From contig BLSF01000154.1 in assembly GCA_012862575.1 (NCBI GenBank), positions 1-26,624 on the forward strand: a DNA stretch of 26,624 bases, given 5' to 3'. Shown here piece after piece: positions 1 to 7,935 of the stretch. A program made the position numbers and the translations under genes. Source of the DNA: Parietichytrium sp. I65-24A (Eukaryota; Sar; Bigyra; Thraustochytrida; Thraustochytriidae). Under the pieces are notes generated by a model. That model saw only the letters and a program-made list of their open reading frames with translations, did not search any database and was not told the DNA's origin. Position 1 is the stretch's first letter. Every line of letters begins with the position of its first letter.

Positions 1-237
1 CGGTTTGTTATCATTCAGCATGGTGTTCCATGACGTGCGAAGAAGCGTCTTGTGACAGATGGGTCCGTTGATGTTGATGATGAAGTTCCGCGTGCAAACA
101 CGGATGTCTGGTTGCGGAGTCGAAGACTCGTCGTTTTCGTTTTCGTCTTCGTCTTCTTCAACGTCGTCGTCGACGTCGACAACTGCTTCTCCGGCGATGG
201 CTGCTCTGGCATCGTTCGTCAAAGTAGAAATATCCAT
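1..237 (-). CDS. Acidic N-terminal fragment of an unknown protein, cut by the window edge
   Basis: The reading frame opens at an ATG at 237-235 and stays open for 79 codons to base 1, so only the N-terminus is present. Residues about 20-40 are a run of Asp, Glu and Asn (VDVDDDVEEDEDENENDE). They are followed by a more ordinary segment with two Cys (VCTRNF and GPICHK). I do not recognise the family. A TATATA box at 240-245 and a CAGACCC-type element (251-262 on the plus strand) sit directly upstream in gene orientation, which supports the start. The gene is divergent from the spliced gene starting at 330 and probably shares its promoter region. Confidence 0.6.
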   Translation of the reverse strand, partial: MDISTLTNDARAAIAGEAVVDVDDDVEEDEDENENDESSTPQPDIRVCTRNFIININGPICHKTLLRTSWNTMLNDNKP

Positions 238-239
238 CA

Positions 240-245
240 TATATA
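240..245. promoter_or_regulatory. TATATA box between divergent genes
   Basis: This palindromic TATATA lies 3 nt upstream of the minus-strand ATG at 237 and 85 nt upstream of the plus-strand ATG at 330. It could serve either strand. The very short distance to the minus ATG would leave almost no leader, so the minus gene may use a later ATG or the neighbouring CAGACCC element. Confidence 0.45.
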
Positions 246-329
246 CGAAGTTGGGGGTCTGCAAGAAATGAAGACACACACGAGAGGTCGGTCTCTCTCT
301 TTCTCTCGCCTTCCTCAACTTGATCAATT

Positions 330-1639
330 ATGGCAGTGCATGTGGCACGGGAGCAACTTCTCCCTGAAGGTGATGTTAGAGCGTTCAAATCAATTGAAGA
401 TACTCTTAGTGATATTGGTAGTTCGATCAGTCTAACTACGGACGACTCGGCATTCCTGTCCTTTTTCACCTCAAAAGATTCGTTTCACACGGCCGAATTG
501 CAATTGAGCCTTAATGAGAACAATGATTACCACGAATTTTCAGCATTGGTGATGGAACTCTCTCGGAAATAGTAAGTGAATTTTAGAATTTCAGTGAAAA
601 AAATGGAACCCTAACCCTAACAACGGATCTATTCAGTCCCGTCATGTCCATCTTGGGTTATTTTCGAGCCATCATGGTGACATTGAGATACTTTCGTGAA
701 GAAGAAGCGGACATCAAAATGAACAACTTGCAACTGATGAATCTGATTCGTTATTGCTCCCCGCTAGATGTTGATGTGGACGAACTTCAAACATCCATCT
801 CACCACTCGTAAACGCTTATGTTGATATTTTTTTGAACGAGGAACTCGTGCCGGTAATTATTTCCAAACCAGGACTGTCCATCTTTGAGCCAGTGATGGA
901 AATCCATTATGAGCAACTCTTCGAAGATATTGTGAATGACGAGCTTGGTCGAAGACAACAAACTCCAACCTCTTTTCTTAAAAATATCTTGGCGTTCTTT
1001 TTGTACCTGACCAGACCAGAGCAACGGTGTCAACGTTTCATTGAGGAAATTTGTGAGACGTACTACCCACTATTAGAGCCTGAGTTGCTCCGACAGTATA
1101 ATATCCCTTCCAATATTGAGAGACTGAGGACAATTGTGTTTCGAGTTGTCTCACATCCAATCGTGGTATTAGATCAAGACTATTTCTTTTATATTCCCGA
1201 TGGACACTATCATTTCTTAGGCACCAAGTATCATGACAAACTAGATCGACTTAATTCGTTGTATGAGATCATTTACTCGACGATTATTCTGTGGAACAAG
1301 AAGGATGAGAAAATTACAAGAGAAGAGATTGCACAGAGTCTTTTACAACGATACAATCAGAGAAGGGACGAGAATAGTAGTACTGGGGCTTCCGCTAGTT
1401 ATAGCAGCAGCAGTAGCAGAGGAAGATCGGTAGCCAGATTTTTCGACCCGATCGAACGAGCAATGAAGGAGAGCAGTGGATTCATGAAACGATACATGGA
1501 AACGCTCACAAAACAGTACAAAATAAAGGGGCCAGTAGGTCGCGTTCGTAGTAATCCGTTCAAAACTTTGTCGTCTAAACAAATGGACACACCATCATTC
1601 TTCCTGCCATGTAAAATTCGCACGAGCGTGGATATATAG
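330..1639 (+). CDS. Unknown protein encoded by two exons (330-571, 637-1639)
   Basis: Exon 1 encodes 80 codons plus two bases from the ATG at 330. Without splicing it stops at TAG 570-572. Removing 572-636 (GTAAGT...CAG) restores a single frame across the junction, giving about 414 residues. The exon 2 frame is also open upstream of its first ATG (644), with the junction codon and two further codons before it. The product is Leu/Ile-rich and looks mainly helical. Near the C-terminus, around 1370-1430, is a Ser-rich linker followed by a basic segment (RGRSVARFF). I recognise no family. If unspliced, two ORFs of 80 and 331 aa would result. The next gene's TATATA box overlaps this stop codon. 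Confidence 0.65.
572..636 (+). other. Predicted 65-nt spliceosomal intron
   Basis: The donor reads ATA|GTAAGT (572-577), a near-perfect eukaryotic 5' splice site. The acceptor is TATTCAG ending at 636. Two overlapping branch-point-like CTAAC motifs lie at 611-615 and 617-621, with the second branch A 16 nt from the acceptor. Exon phases match: exon 1 is 242 nt (2 mod 3) and exon 2 supplies one base. The intron contains an in-frame stop at its start. The two CTAAC motifs also form a short CCCTAA telomere-like repeat. Confidence 0.7.
1633..1638 (+). promoter_or_regulatory. TATATA box for the resolvase gene
   Basis: TATATA lies 34 nt upstream of the resolvase ATG at 1672 and overlaps the stop codon of the preceding gene (TAG 1637-1639). 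Confidence 0.5.
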
Positions 1640-1671
1640 ATAAAGCTAATCGAAAATACTAAAAGCTAAAT

Positions 1672-2481
1672 ATGACTCCCGGTAAGAATCTACTAATTGG
1701 CATTGACATTGGCACGGTCAACATTGGATTCGCGGTGTTTTCACTCACAACAGCCAAATTTGTGCATGTAAACCGTCTTTCAATAGCTGCGCGTGATCGC
1801 CTTGCCAATGAAGGCAAGTTGGTGCAGAAGTGGCACAATTTGTTCTTTAAAGGGTCCCTCTACGAAGACTACATAAAAAACGCGCGACATGTCCTGATTG
1901 AGCAACAGATGAAGCGCAAGCATCTGATTTCACAGCACATCATAGGAAGTTTCTGTTACTCTCATGGAATCCCTTACCAGTATGTCGCGCCGCGGAGTGT
2001 GAAAACTGTCTTTGGGACGTCACGCAACTCACATGCACAAAACAAGGTCGCGGCGATTCAGTTTATTCGAGCGCGATTCCCTGAGATCATGGAGGGCATC
2101 AGTTCCGCAAAGCAAGACGACTATTGTGATGCAATGCTCATGTGTCTGTACAAGGCCAAGCAGATCCATTTGAACCGCGAGCACGAGGAGGACGACGAAG
2201 CAGACGCAGACGCAGACGCAGACGCAGTAAACGCGCAAGATGATGCTCTTGTTTCATCGGCTGATGGCACGACTCGGATTCCGCGCAAGTCAAAGAAAGC
2301 TCCGTCAAATAAAATCAAGAAGAAGACAGCAGCGACAAAGAAGAGATACCGAACCGCCAATAGTGACAATGATGGTGATGGCGTCGGTAAGCGGCGGAAA
2401 AAGCGAGCAACGAAAGCAAAAGCAATCATCGCCGTCTCGTCTTCAAAGAAAAAGACAACCAAAACTTCGTCCACAAGATAG
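1672..2481 (+). CDS. Poxvirus A22/RuvC-like Holliday junction resolvase with basic C-terminal tail
   Basis: The 269-aa product has the RNase H-fold resolvase signature of the Pox_A22/RuvC family. The first strand is GIDIGTVNIGF with catalytic D12, then LIEQQ with E77, and finally AKQDDYCDAM with D149, D150 and D153. Family enzymes cut four-way junctions and resolve replication concatemers in large eukaryotic DNA viruses. The catalytic part ends near residue 165, close to the usual family length. An extra tail of about 100 residues follows. It starts with acidic repeats (DADADADADA) and then becomes Lys/Arg-rich (KKAPSNKIKKK, GKRRKKRATK), which probably gives nuclear targeting or DNA binding. 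A TATATA box precedes the ATG. Confidence 0.85.
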   Translation: MTPGKNLLIGIDIGTVNIGFAVFSLTTAKFVHVNRLSIAARDRLANEGKLVQKWHNLFFKGSLYEDYIKNARHVLIEQQMKRKHLISQHIIGSFCYSHGIPYQYVAPRSVKTVFGTSRNSHAQNKVAAIQFIRARFPEIMEGISSAKQDDYCDAMLMCLYKAKQIHLNREHEEDDEADADADADAVNAQDDALVSSADGTTRIPRKSKKAPSNKIKKKTAATKKRYRTANSDNDGDGVGKRRKKRATKAKAIIAVSSSKKKTTKTSSTR

Positions 2482-2482
2482 C

Positions 2483-2689
2483 ATGGAGACAATTGAATTG
2501 GTGCCACGAACATCAAGACGCCATTCGTCCATGGTGGCTGTTTGGGCTAGCCAAAGGCACGTGTTTGATGATTATGATGTGTTTGAAGAAGAAGATGATG
2601 AAGAAAACGCAGATGATCTGATCGTTTCTTCTTATGAAGCAGTGAAAGATCCATCATCAGCAACTCAGCCACTCTCGAGTTATGATTAG
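2483..2689 (+). CDS. Small acidic hypothetical protein
   Basis: The ATG at 2483 opens one base after the resolvase stop and gives 68 residues (starts METIELVPRT). The frame is open further upstream inside the resolvase gene, but that part is a shadow. The middle is strongly acidic (FDDYDVFEEEDDEENADD). There is no membrane segment or recognised domain. Its promoter would have to lie inside the resolvase gene, or it is translated from the same transcript. Function unknown. Confidence 0.45.
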   Translation: METIELVPRTSRRHSSMVAVWASQRHVFDDYDVFEEEDDEENADDLIVSSYEAVKDPSSATQPLSSYD

Positions 2690-2692
2690 ACA

Positions 2693-2717
2693 TATATGAC
2701 ATGAGACTATTATAAAA
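2693..2717 (+). promoter_or_regulatory. TATA-like promoter of the two-TM membrane protein
   Basis: TATATG at 2693-2698 lies 35 nt upstream of the ATG at 2728, and TATAAAA at 2711-2717 lies 11 nt upstream. The first fits the spacing seen at other genes here better. Confidence 0.4.
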
Positions 2718-2727
2718 TTATAAGAAG

Positions 2728-3420
2728 ATGATGCATGAAGAAGAAAGTGACTATCTTGTTGGTGTTAGCGGGAGGAAGAGTGGTCGACGTCGGATGCAAC
2801 GTGCACTTGATCAATACAAGAGTCAATCCGAAGTGTACAAATGCAGTCAGGCGTTTGTGACGCTTTTAATCTTGGTCTATGTCATTGTCTTTATTGTTAT
2901 CTTGACTGCAGATACCTTTCAAACCTCCACTCAAACGTACAATACACAGCGGTTCGACTATTCGCTGTGTGACGCTTTTTCTTCTTCTTCTTCTTCTTAC
3001 TATCAAAAGTTGCTATACAGTGGTGATACCGGATGCCCAGATGCCTGCCTCAGCGCCGCACCCACTTGCAAAGGTGCATTGAGTAACTATTCAACCTCAC
3101 TTGATCAACATGAATGCTTTTTGTACAACACAATCTGCACATCTACCAAAACAACGGACCCGTTCAAGAATGAGCATTCTTTTTTCTACAACATTTCCGA
3201 GAACGAACTGCAAACGTTCCTCGATACCAGTAATACAGTGGTGATGACTTGGCTAATCATTGATATCATCTTGGTCGTCCTTGTCGCAATCACTTTGTCA
3301 TGGTATGTTTGCTGTGTAAAGTTTCCACTCCTCGCACAGAGTGCCAAGGACATTGGCAAAACGATTAGCACCGAAGTACCTGAAGAAGTAAGCACGACTA
3401 AGGGTCGCCTAATAATCTGA
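2728..3420 (+). CDS. Two-TM membrane protein with Cys-rich, potentially glycosylated loop
   Basis: The 230-residue product has a basic, probably cytoplasmic N-terminus (GRKSGRRRMQR) and a hydrophobic segment at about 42-61. A loop of about 110 residues follows, then a second TM segment at about 171-194 and a short tail. The loop holds six Cys (81, 103, 107, 114, 130, 137) and two N-glycosylation sequons (NYS at 120, NIS at 155), as expected of a lumenal or virion-surface domain held by disulfides. The layout is that of an envelope or ER membrane protein, but I see no family signature. A poly-Ser run (85-90) comes from a TCT repeat in the DNA. Confidence 0.65.
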   Translation: MMHEEESDYLVGVSGRKSGRRRMQRALDQYKSQSEVYKCSQAFVTLLILVYVIVFIVILTADTFQTSTQTYNTQRFDYSLCDAFSSSSSSYYQKLLYSGDTGCPDACLSAAPTCKGALSNYSTSLDQHECFLYNTICTSTKTTDPFKNEHSFFYNISENELQTFLDTSNTVVMTWLIIDIILVVLVAITLSWYVCCVKFPLLAQSAKDIGKTISTEVPEEVSTTKGRLII

Positions 3421-3544
3421 AAATAAAGAAATTTTTACGCTACACATGTGAAAAAATACAACTCCTTTTCTTGAATTCATTCCTGCGCGACTGCATGCCA
3501 ACAGACCTTTATCAGCACCCGCACGCGCGCAGCAAGCAAGCAAA
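3421..3544 (+). promoter_or_regulatory. Intergenic region upstream of the HD gene; no TATATA box
   Basis: This 124-nt spacer lacks the TATATA box found at neighbouring genes. Its last 60 nt are GC-rich, with an ACAGACC motif weakly like the CAGACCC element. It ends in a CAAGCAAGCAAA leader directly before the ATG. The HD gene may therefore belong to a different expression class. Confidence 0.3.
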
Positions 3545-4762
3545 ATGATGATGATATTACCTACTACAATCTCATGTCCACTGTACGGGGACATTACACT
3601 TGACCCAATCGCCACAATCATTGTACAAACCCAAGAATTTCAACGACTGAAACAAATCAAACAACTCGGAATTGTCAATCAATCCTCCACAACTCGTTTT
3701 GATCACTGTATTGGGACATACCATCTAACGGGGCTATGGTTGGACAATCTTGACCCAAACATTGAATTCATTGACAGGGAAGATCGATTCTGTCTCAAGA
3801 TTGCGGCACTTTGTCATGACCTTGGTCATGGTGCATTTTCACACGTCTCTGAAAATGTGATCATCCCAATGCTTTTTGGCGCATCCTATCGATACAATCA
3901 CGAACGAAACTCGATCGTCTTGCTTCGAAGGATTTTCAGGGTTGCATTTCAACGACTGTATGTTGCTGGTTTCCGTCGAAGACACTTGCGTAAAATCTCA
4001 CAGATCATTCTTGGACACCCAGGTGCAGGGATCAGTATTGAAAACATCATCAACAACAAGAAATACGGCCTTGATGCTGACCGCATGGATTACTTGGCAA
4101 GGGACTCGTTTGAAATGTCTGGTAGTTTGGCTGTTCGCGACATTGTCATGAATATCATCAGTGACCAATGCTCCTATCTACGGGTAGAGGCCGGAAGAGT
4201 TCAGCTTCGATTTCGTGCAGATGCCCGACCATTTTTGACGCAACTCTTTGACACTCGGTATCAGAACCATGTCGACATCTACCAATCTGACGCCGTGCTG
4301 ATGAAGGAGAAGAGCATTGCATTGTTGACGAAAAAGTATGCACCAGAAATCATTGCTCATGTTTTTACGGAGGAGAACAAGAGCACCAGTAGCAACATCA
4401 TCCACCCACGGTACGGTACCATGAGTTCGGACATGTTGATCAAGTTTACAGACGAACGATTTTATGCAGCTTTACAAAAGGCTTGCATCGAGACTGTACA
4501 GGAGATTCGATTTGTTGCCAACTTTTACGAAAAAAACGACCAACCATCACTCTTCGAACGGTGCAAGTTGGAGGATGTTGGGAAAAAGAACAATAAAGCC
4601 CTCTTTGTTGAGTATCGTGTGTGTCATCGGGGGATGAAGATGCATGATCCAATGTTGTTTGTACCAATTGATGAAACATCAACAGATGAAAAGAAAGAGA
4701 ATCCCACCACCACACCAAATTTCAGCATTGAGCCAATTTGGTTTGAACGTGTAATTGTATAG
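3545..4762 (+). CDS. SAMHD1-like HD-domain phosphohydrolase
   Basis: The 405-aa product has the HD superfamily core in the order typical of SAMHD1 and bacterial dGTPases. It shows TRFDHCIGTYHL (H54), CHDLGHGAFSH (H91, D92, then H95 and H100) and LDADRMDYLARDSF near 176-189, which supplies the last metal-binding Asp, probably D179. Family members hydrolyse dNTPs to nucleosides and triphosphate. There is no SAM domain and the protein is shorter than SAMHD1. The allosteric nucleotide sites cannot be judged by eye. The activity could be dNTP hydrolysis or another nucleotide phosphohydrolase. Together with the kinase-like gene at 19952 it points to viral control of deoxynucleotide pools. The start is MMMIL; the second or third Met is also possible. 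Confidence 0.85.
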   Translation: MMMILPTTISCPLYGDITLDPIATIIVQTQEFQRLKQIKQLGIVNQSSTTRFDHCIGTYHLTGLWLDNLDPNIEFIDREDRFCLKIAALCHDLGHGAFSHVSENVIIPMLFGASYRYNHERNSIVLLRRIFRVAFQRLYVAGFRRRHLRKISQIILGHPGAGISIENIINNKKYGLDADRMDYLARDSFEMSGSLAVRDIVMNIISDQCSYLRVEAGRVQLRFRADARPFLTQLFDTRYQNHVDIYQSDAVLMKEKSIALLTKKYAPEIIAHVFTEENKSTSSNIIHPRYGTMSSDMLIKFTDERFYAALQKACIETVQEIRFVANFYEKNDQPSLFERCKLEDVGKKNNKALFVEYRVCHRGMKMHDPMLFVPIDETSTDEKKENPTTTPNFSIEPIWFERVIV

Positions 4763-4763
4763 A

Positions 4764-4770
4764 TATATTA
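4764..4770 (+). promoter_or_regulatory. TATA-like box (TATATTA)
   Basis: TATATTA lies 34 nt upstream of the ATG at 4798, in the short spacer after the HD gene. Confidence 0.4.
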
Positions 4771-4797
4771 TTGATTTAAAAGAAAAGGAAGAAGCGA

Positions 4798-5949
4798 ATG
4801 TTTATCGTCAATGGTTTCCCATTTAATCTTGATATCTGGAACTGGGTGCACGAAGAATTGAAACACTCACCATCAACGCGAATTGAGATCAAAATTCTTC
4901 GCCCGGTTCTGGATCAAGTAGCCTTTGATTTTGCACAAAAGCTCAAAGATCAAAATGATGTAGAAGATCGACGAGAGTACCTGGCCGGATTTCGTTCTTA
5001 TATTGATCTTCCACCTGGCGTTGTGTACGAGTTGATGGACGAGATGTTTCGCATGGCATCAGGACTTTCACCGGCCACGCTTTCAACAAAATATACTTTG
5101 GATGAGATTCAACAAGAGTTTACAAGTGGGCTAATCCGACAAGGGTTGATGCGGCTGATTCGAAACGAGGAATGGTCCAAAGAAGATTTAGGTGTGTCAT
5201 CGTCGTCGTTGTTCTATCCATTTCACAGCGATTTCTACGAACGAAACAGCAGCAGCAGCAGCCATACTACCACCTTTCGTATGAGCTTGAAATTTGTATT
5301 TTATATGTTTTACATGCACAAGCACATTGACATCCAGATGAAGCGTTTAATCAGTCAATACGACCAGTCGGTAGTCGTCTTTGATCGTGTCATCACCGAG
5401 TCTAGAATCACCCCGGTCCTCACAAATGAACTAGTGCGATACTTGTTCTCCAAAGTACGTCGACATTATGGTGTTGATGATTTTATCTTGCGAAACATTG
5501 ATCAGATGATTTTGGAAGGCGTCAGTGAATCTCATGAAAAGATTGGCATTTGTCACACCGACAAAAAGTTTGATTCCAAAAAGAAACGCAATCCATTCGA
5601 TGGATGGCGTGTCCTCTATCCGAGATTCTTTGATGGTTTTGACGAGAGCTTCAAGTTGTTTTTTGGTCGCTTTCGGAATCAATGCCTCTTGTACTTGTTC
5701 CGGGATCTTCTGAAAACCGATTTCAACATTGACTTTGTGCCATTCTACAACATCTATGTGCGAGACAAGAAACATTTCTCAACCGCAGTGACCTCACTCT
5801 TCCCAAATGGTATGCACGAGCTCATGAAACGTTTTCAAGATGTTTATAAAGGATACAAGGAAGACTTTGAAGAAACCCAGAACAAGAAACGGAAAGGAGG
5901 TGAAAATGATGAAACCCAAGCAAACAAACGAGCCAAAGAGAGTCGTTAG
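4798..5949 (+). CDS. Unknown 383-aa protein with basic C-terminal tail
   Basis: The product starts MFIVNGFPFN and is rich in aromatic and charged residues. It has a Ser/His low-complexity insert near residues 149-160 from an AGC repeat, and ends in a basic bipartite NLS-like tail (KKRKGG...NKRAKESR). No membrane segment or catalytic motif is evident. It could be a structural or nuclear virion component, but that rests only on the setting. The gene is convergent with the large minus-strand gene ending at 6010. A telomere-like repeat begins at its stop codon. Confidence 0.65.
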   Translation: MFIVNGFPFNLDIWNWVHEELKHSPSTRIEIKILRPVLDQVAFDFAQKLKDQNDVEDRREYLAGFRSYIDLPPGVVYELMDEMFRMASGLSPATLSTKYTLDEIQQEFTSGLIRQGLMRLIRNEEWSKEDLGVSSSSLFYPFHSDFYERNSSSSSHTTTFRMSLKFVFYMFYMHKHIDIQMKRLISQYDQSVVVFDRVITESRITPVLTNELVRYLFSKVRRHYGVDDFILRNIDQMILEGVSESHEKIGICHTDKKFDSKKKRNPFDGWRVLYPRFFDGFDESFKLFFGRFRNQCLLYLFRDLLKTDFNIDFVPFYNIYVRDKKHFSTAVTSLFPNGMHELMKRFQDVYKGYKEDFEETQNKKRKGGENDETQANKRAKESR

Positions 5950-5978
5950 ATTAGGATTACGATTAGGGTTAGGGTAGC
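5946..5978. repeat. Degenerate TTAGGG (telomere-like) repeat between convergent genes
   Basis: The tract reads as TTAG, TTAGG, TTACG, TTAGGG, TTAGGG units separated by single A in the degenerate part. It overlaps the stop codon at 5947-5949 and fills the gap to the convergent gene. A matching CCCTAA pair occurs at 610-621 inside the predicted intron. Confidence 0.6.
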
Positions 5979-6009
5979 GACACTCTTTATTCCACAAGAT
6001 TGGAAGCAA

Positions 6010-7878
6010 TCATTTCAAGCGCGCCAAATCACGCAGATAATACGATAGACTATCAACAACATCATCGTCATTTGCAAGATACAGTGCTTTACAATTGGCC
6101 TCATCCTGATAGTATTGCAGGCAGGCTTGTTTGGTCATGGACTTTTGTGTATAGAGTTGATCGTACCCAAGTTTGCATTGTCGCACATGCTCGGTAGTGA
6201 GCAAGTGACGCTCCAAGCGTCTCACCTTCACTGTATTATCGTAAACTTTGAACGCATGCTTGGCACCAAGTAAATACGCTTGATAATCAATTGGCGACAT
6301 GGACTGTATGATCTTTTGTATTTGTTGTTTGTCATAGTAATTCATCAACTTGATTTGTTTGCGATGGTCTGGGAGGAAGAGGGTTTTAGTACTATTCGAC
6401 GATATAATGATTGGCGGGGCCACACCCAATGAAGATCTTTGTTGTTCTGCAAGTGAAAGAGTAGTCTTCTTGACTCTTTGATCGTAACGTGTCAATTTGA
6501 TTTTATCATCTTTCATACTAAGAATGTAAACATTCCCAATGTCCAGTTCCATTAATGCAGCTTTCCAATCATTCTGAAAGTTACTTTTCGAGTAAAAGTA
6601 CTCGATGATTGGCAAGTACATACTTCGCACATTATTATTACTGCGACCACGAAACCAGGTGAGAAGAACACGGGCCTTTTCATCATCGACGGTCCTTTTC
6701 TCAAGCTTTTGTAGCAAGCAAGTGGGATCTCGAATGAAGATGTAAAACAGGATGATTTCCAAGTCGGAGGAAAGTTGCAGGTCTTGATCAATTTGAGTAG
6801 AATAATCTAAGGCAATCATTCCAGGAAAAGAAGAAGCGGAGGACGAATAACTTGTTGTGTTGTTGTTGAATATTTTCTCTTCTTCGAAAACTTTATCGGC
6901 AACGTTCTCGATACTAACACTGGCACTAGTGCGAAATCCTTGGAAATTGAGAATGTCGTAGTCGTCGTCGTCATCGTTGTTCACAATAAATGACAGAGCG
7001 TCACTGATTAGCTGCCGTTGAGCCTCGCCATCAACCACTTTTTGATTTAGTACTCTGAACGGAGATTGAAGAAACTTATCCATCGCATAGAGATACAGCG
7101 TCAGATAGACTTGCATCATTTGTTCGTGATAAGGGTATTTTGACGTCAATTCAACTTCCAACCTTGCTTTTGTTAGTTCGTCAAATGATGGGATCAACCA
7201 TCCAGCATTGTCTAGGAATTCAAGTCCTTCTGTTCCATACAAGAACACTATTACATTCGTAAGAGATTGGTATTGGTCTTCCGTGTAAGGGCGTTGTCTC
7301 CCAAAAGCGACATCAAAAGTAGATGTTTCTACTTCTTCGTCAGCGACTGCTTTTTTGCTTCTTTCGAGACCAATAGCGATGAATTGATCTAGATTGGTTG
7401 GTCGACATATCGGTGAAGGTGGGGGAACGTTCTTCTTGAGCAGATCATTAACGAGGCCGGTGAGGTAAGGAAACATAGCCATCGCATCAATCAAATCGAC
7501 CCTCGATGTCGTTTGTTTTCTCTGCTGCAGATATTTTGATGTGTGCAAGAGTTCACTTTCTTCAAGTACGTGATGATAGTAGATGAAAAAGTCAACGAAT
7601 CGTTGCTTTGACCCGCGCATCACTTGGTTTAGTAGTCTCTGGATAGATTCAGGCAGGTTTGCTGAACCTAGTTGTTTGAGACAAGTTGAGTAGATTGCGG
7701 AGGAGGAAGAAGAAGGTGGTACTTGGGATGAATCGGGATCCGTGATGGCCCAGAGTGGCAACTTTTCGAGTGGATCGTCACCAAACCATACCGGTGTCCA
7801 ATGTATCAATACCTCGTGAGTGCTTCCGGCAAGTAGGATGGATTGTAGAAGTACCACAGTTTCAAAATCAGTTGTCAT
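6010..7878 (-). CDS. Large protein of unknown function, shorter paralogue of the 802-aa neighbour
   Basis: The 622-aa product starts at the ATG at 7878, 38 nt downstream of a TATATAAA box. It is mostly helical-looking, without membrane segments, and has a small acidic run (NNDDDDDYD). Its C-terminal third aligns by eye with the next gene on the same strand. Shared motifs in the same order are L-DIGNVY versus L-DVGNVF, APPIII versus APPIIL, and MSPIDYQAYL versus ISPLDYLDYV. The two are therefore diverged tandem paralogues. Size and pairing would suit virion or tegument-like structural proteins, but I recognise no family. The stop lies in the short convergent gap after the plus-strand gene ending at 5949. 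Confidence 0.7.
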   Translation of the reverse strand: MTTDFETVVLLQSILLAGSTHEVLIHWTPVWFGDDPLEKLPLWAITDPDSSQVPPSSSSSAIYSTCLKQLGSANLPESIQRLLNQVMRGSKQRFVDFFIYYHHVLEESELLHTSKYLQQRKQTTSRVDLIDAMAMFPYLTGLVNDLLKKNVPPPSPICRPTNLDQFIAIGLERSKKAVADEEVETSTFDVAFGRQRPYTEDQYQSLTNVIVFLYGTEGLEFLDNAGWLIPSFDELTKARLEVELTSKYPYHEQMMQVYLTLYLYAMDKFLQSPFRVLNQKVVDGEAQRQLISDALSFIVNNDDDDDYDILNFQGFRTSASVSIENVADKVFEEEKIFNNNTTSYSSSASSFPGMIALDYSTQIDQDLQLSSDLEIILFYIFIRDPTCLLQKLEKRTVDDEKARVLLTWFRGRSNNNVRSMYLPIIEYFYSKSNFQNDWKAALMELDIGNVYILSMKDDKIKLTRYDQRVKKTTLSLAEQQRSSLGVAPPIIISSNSTKTLFLPDHRKQIKLMNYYDKQQIQKIIQSMSPIDYQAYLLGAKHAFKVYDNTVKVRRLERHLLTTEHVRQCKLGYDQLYTQKSMTKQACLQYYQDEANCKALYLANDDDVVDSLSYYLRDLARLK

Positions 7879-7915
7879 AATTGTTCTTTTTTTTATTTTT
7901 TTTTGGTTAGTGGCG

Positions 7916-7923
7916 TATATAAA
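7916..7923 (-). promoter_or_regulatory. TATA box (TTTATATA on the minus strand)
   Basis: The box lies 38 nt upstream of the ATG at 7878, inside the 57-nt gap between the two tandem minus-strand genes. An A-rich leader separates it from the start. Confidence 0.5.
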
Positions 7924-7935
7924 GCAAATTTGATT

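Noticed and set aside
15-212. Minus-strand ORF of 65 codons rich in Ser/Thr/Lys
   Set aside because: Out of frame with the edge gene that starts at 237 and has a promoter; the simple-sequence GACGAAGAC tract opens several frames.
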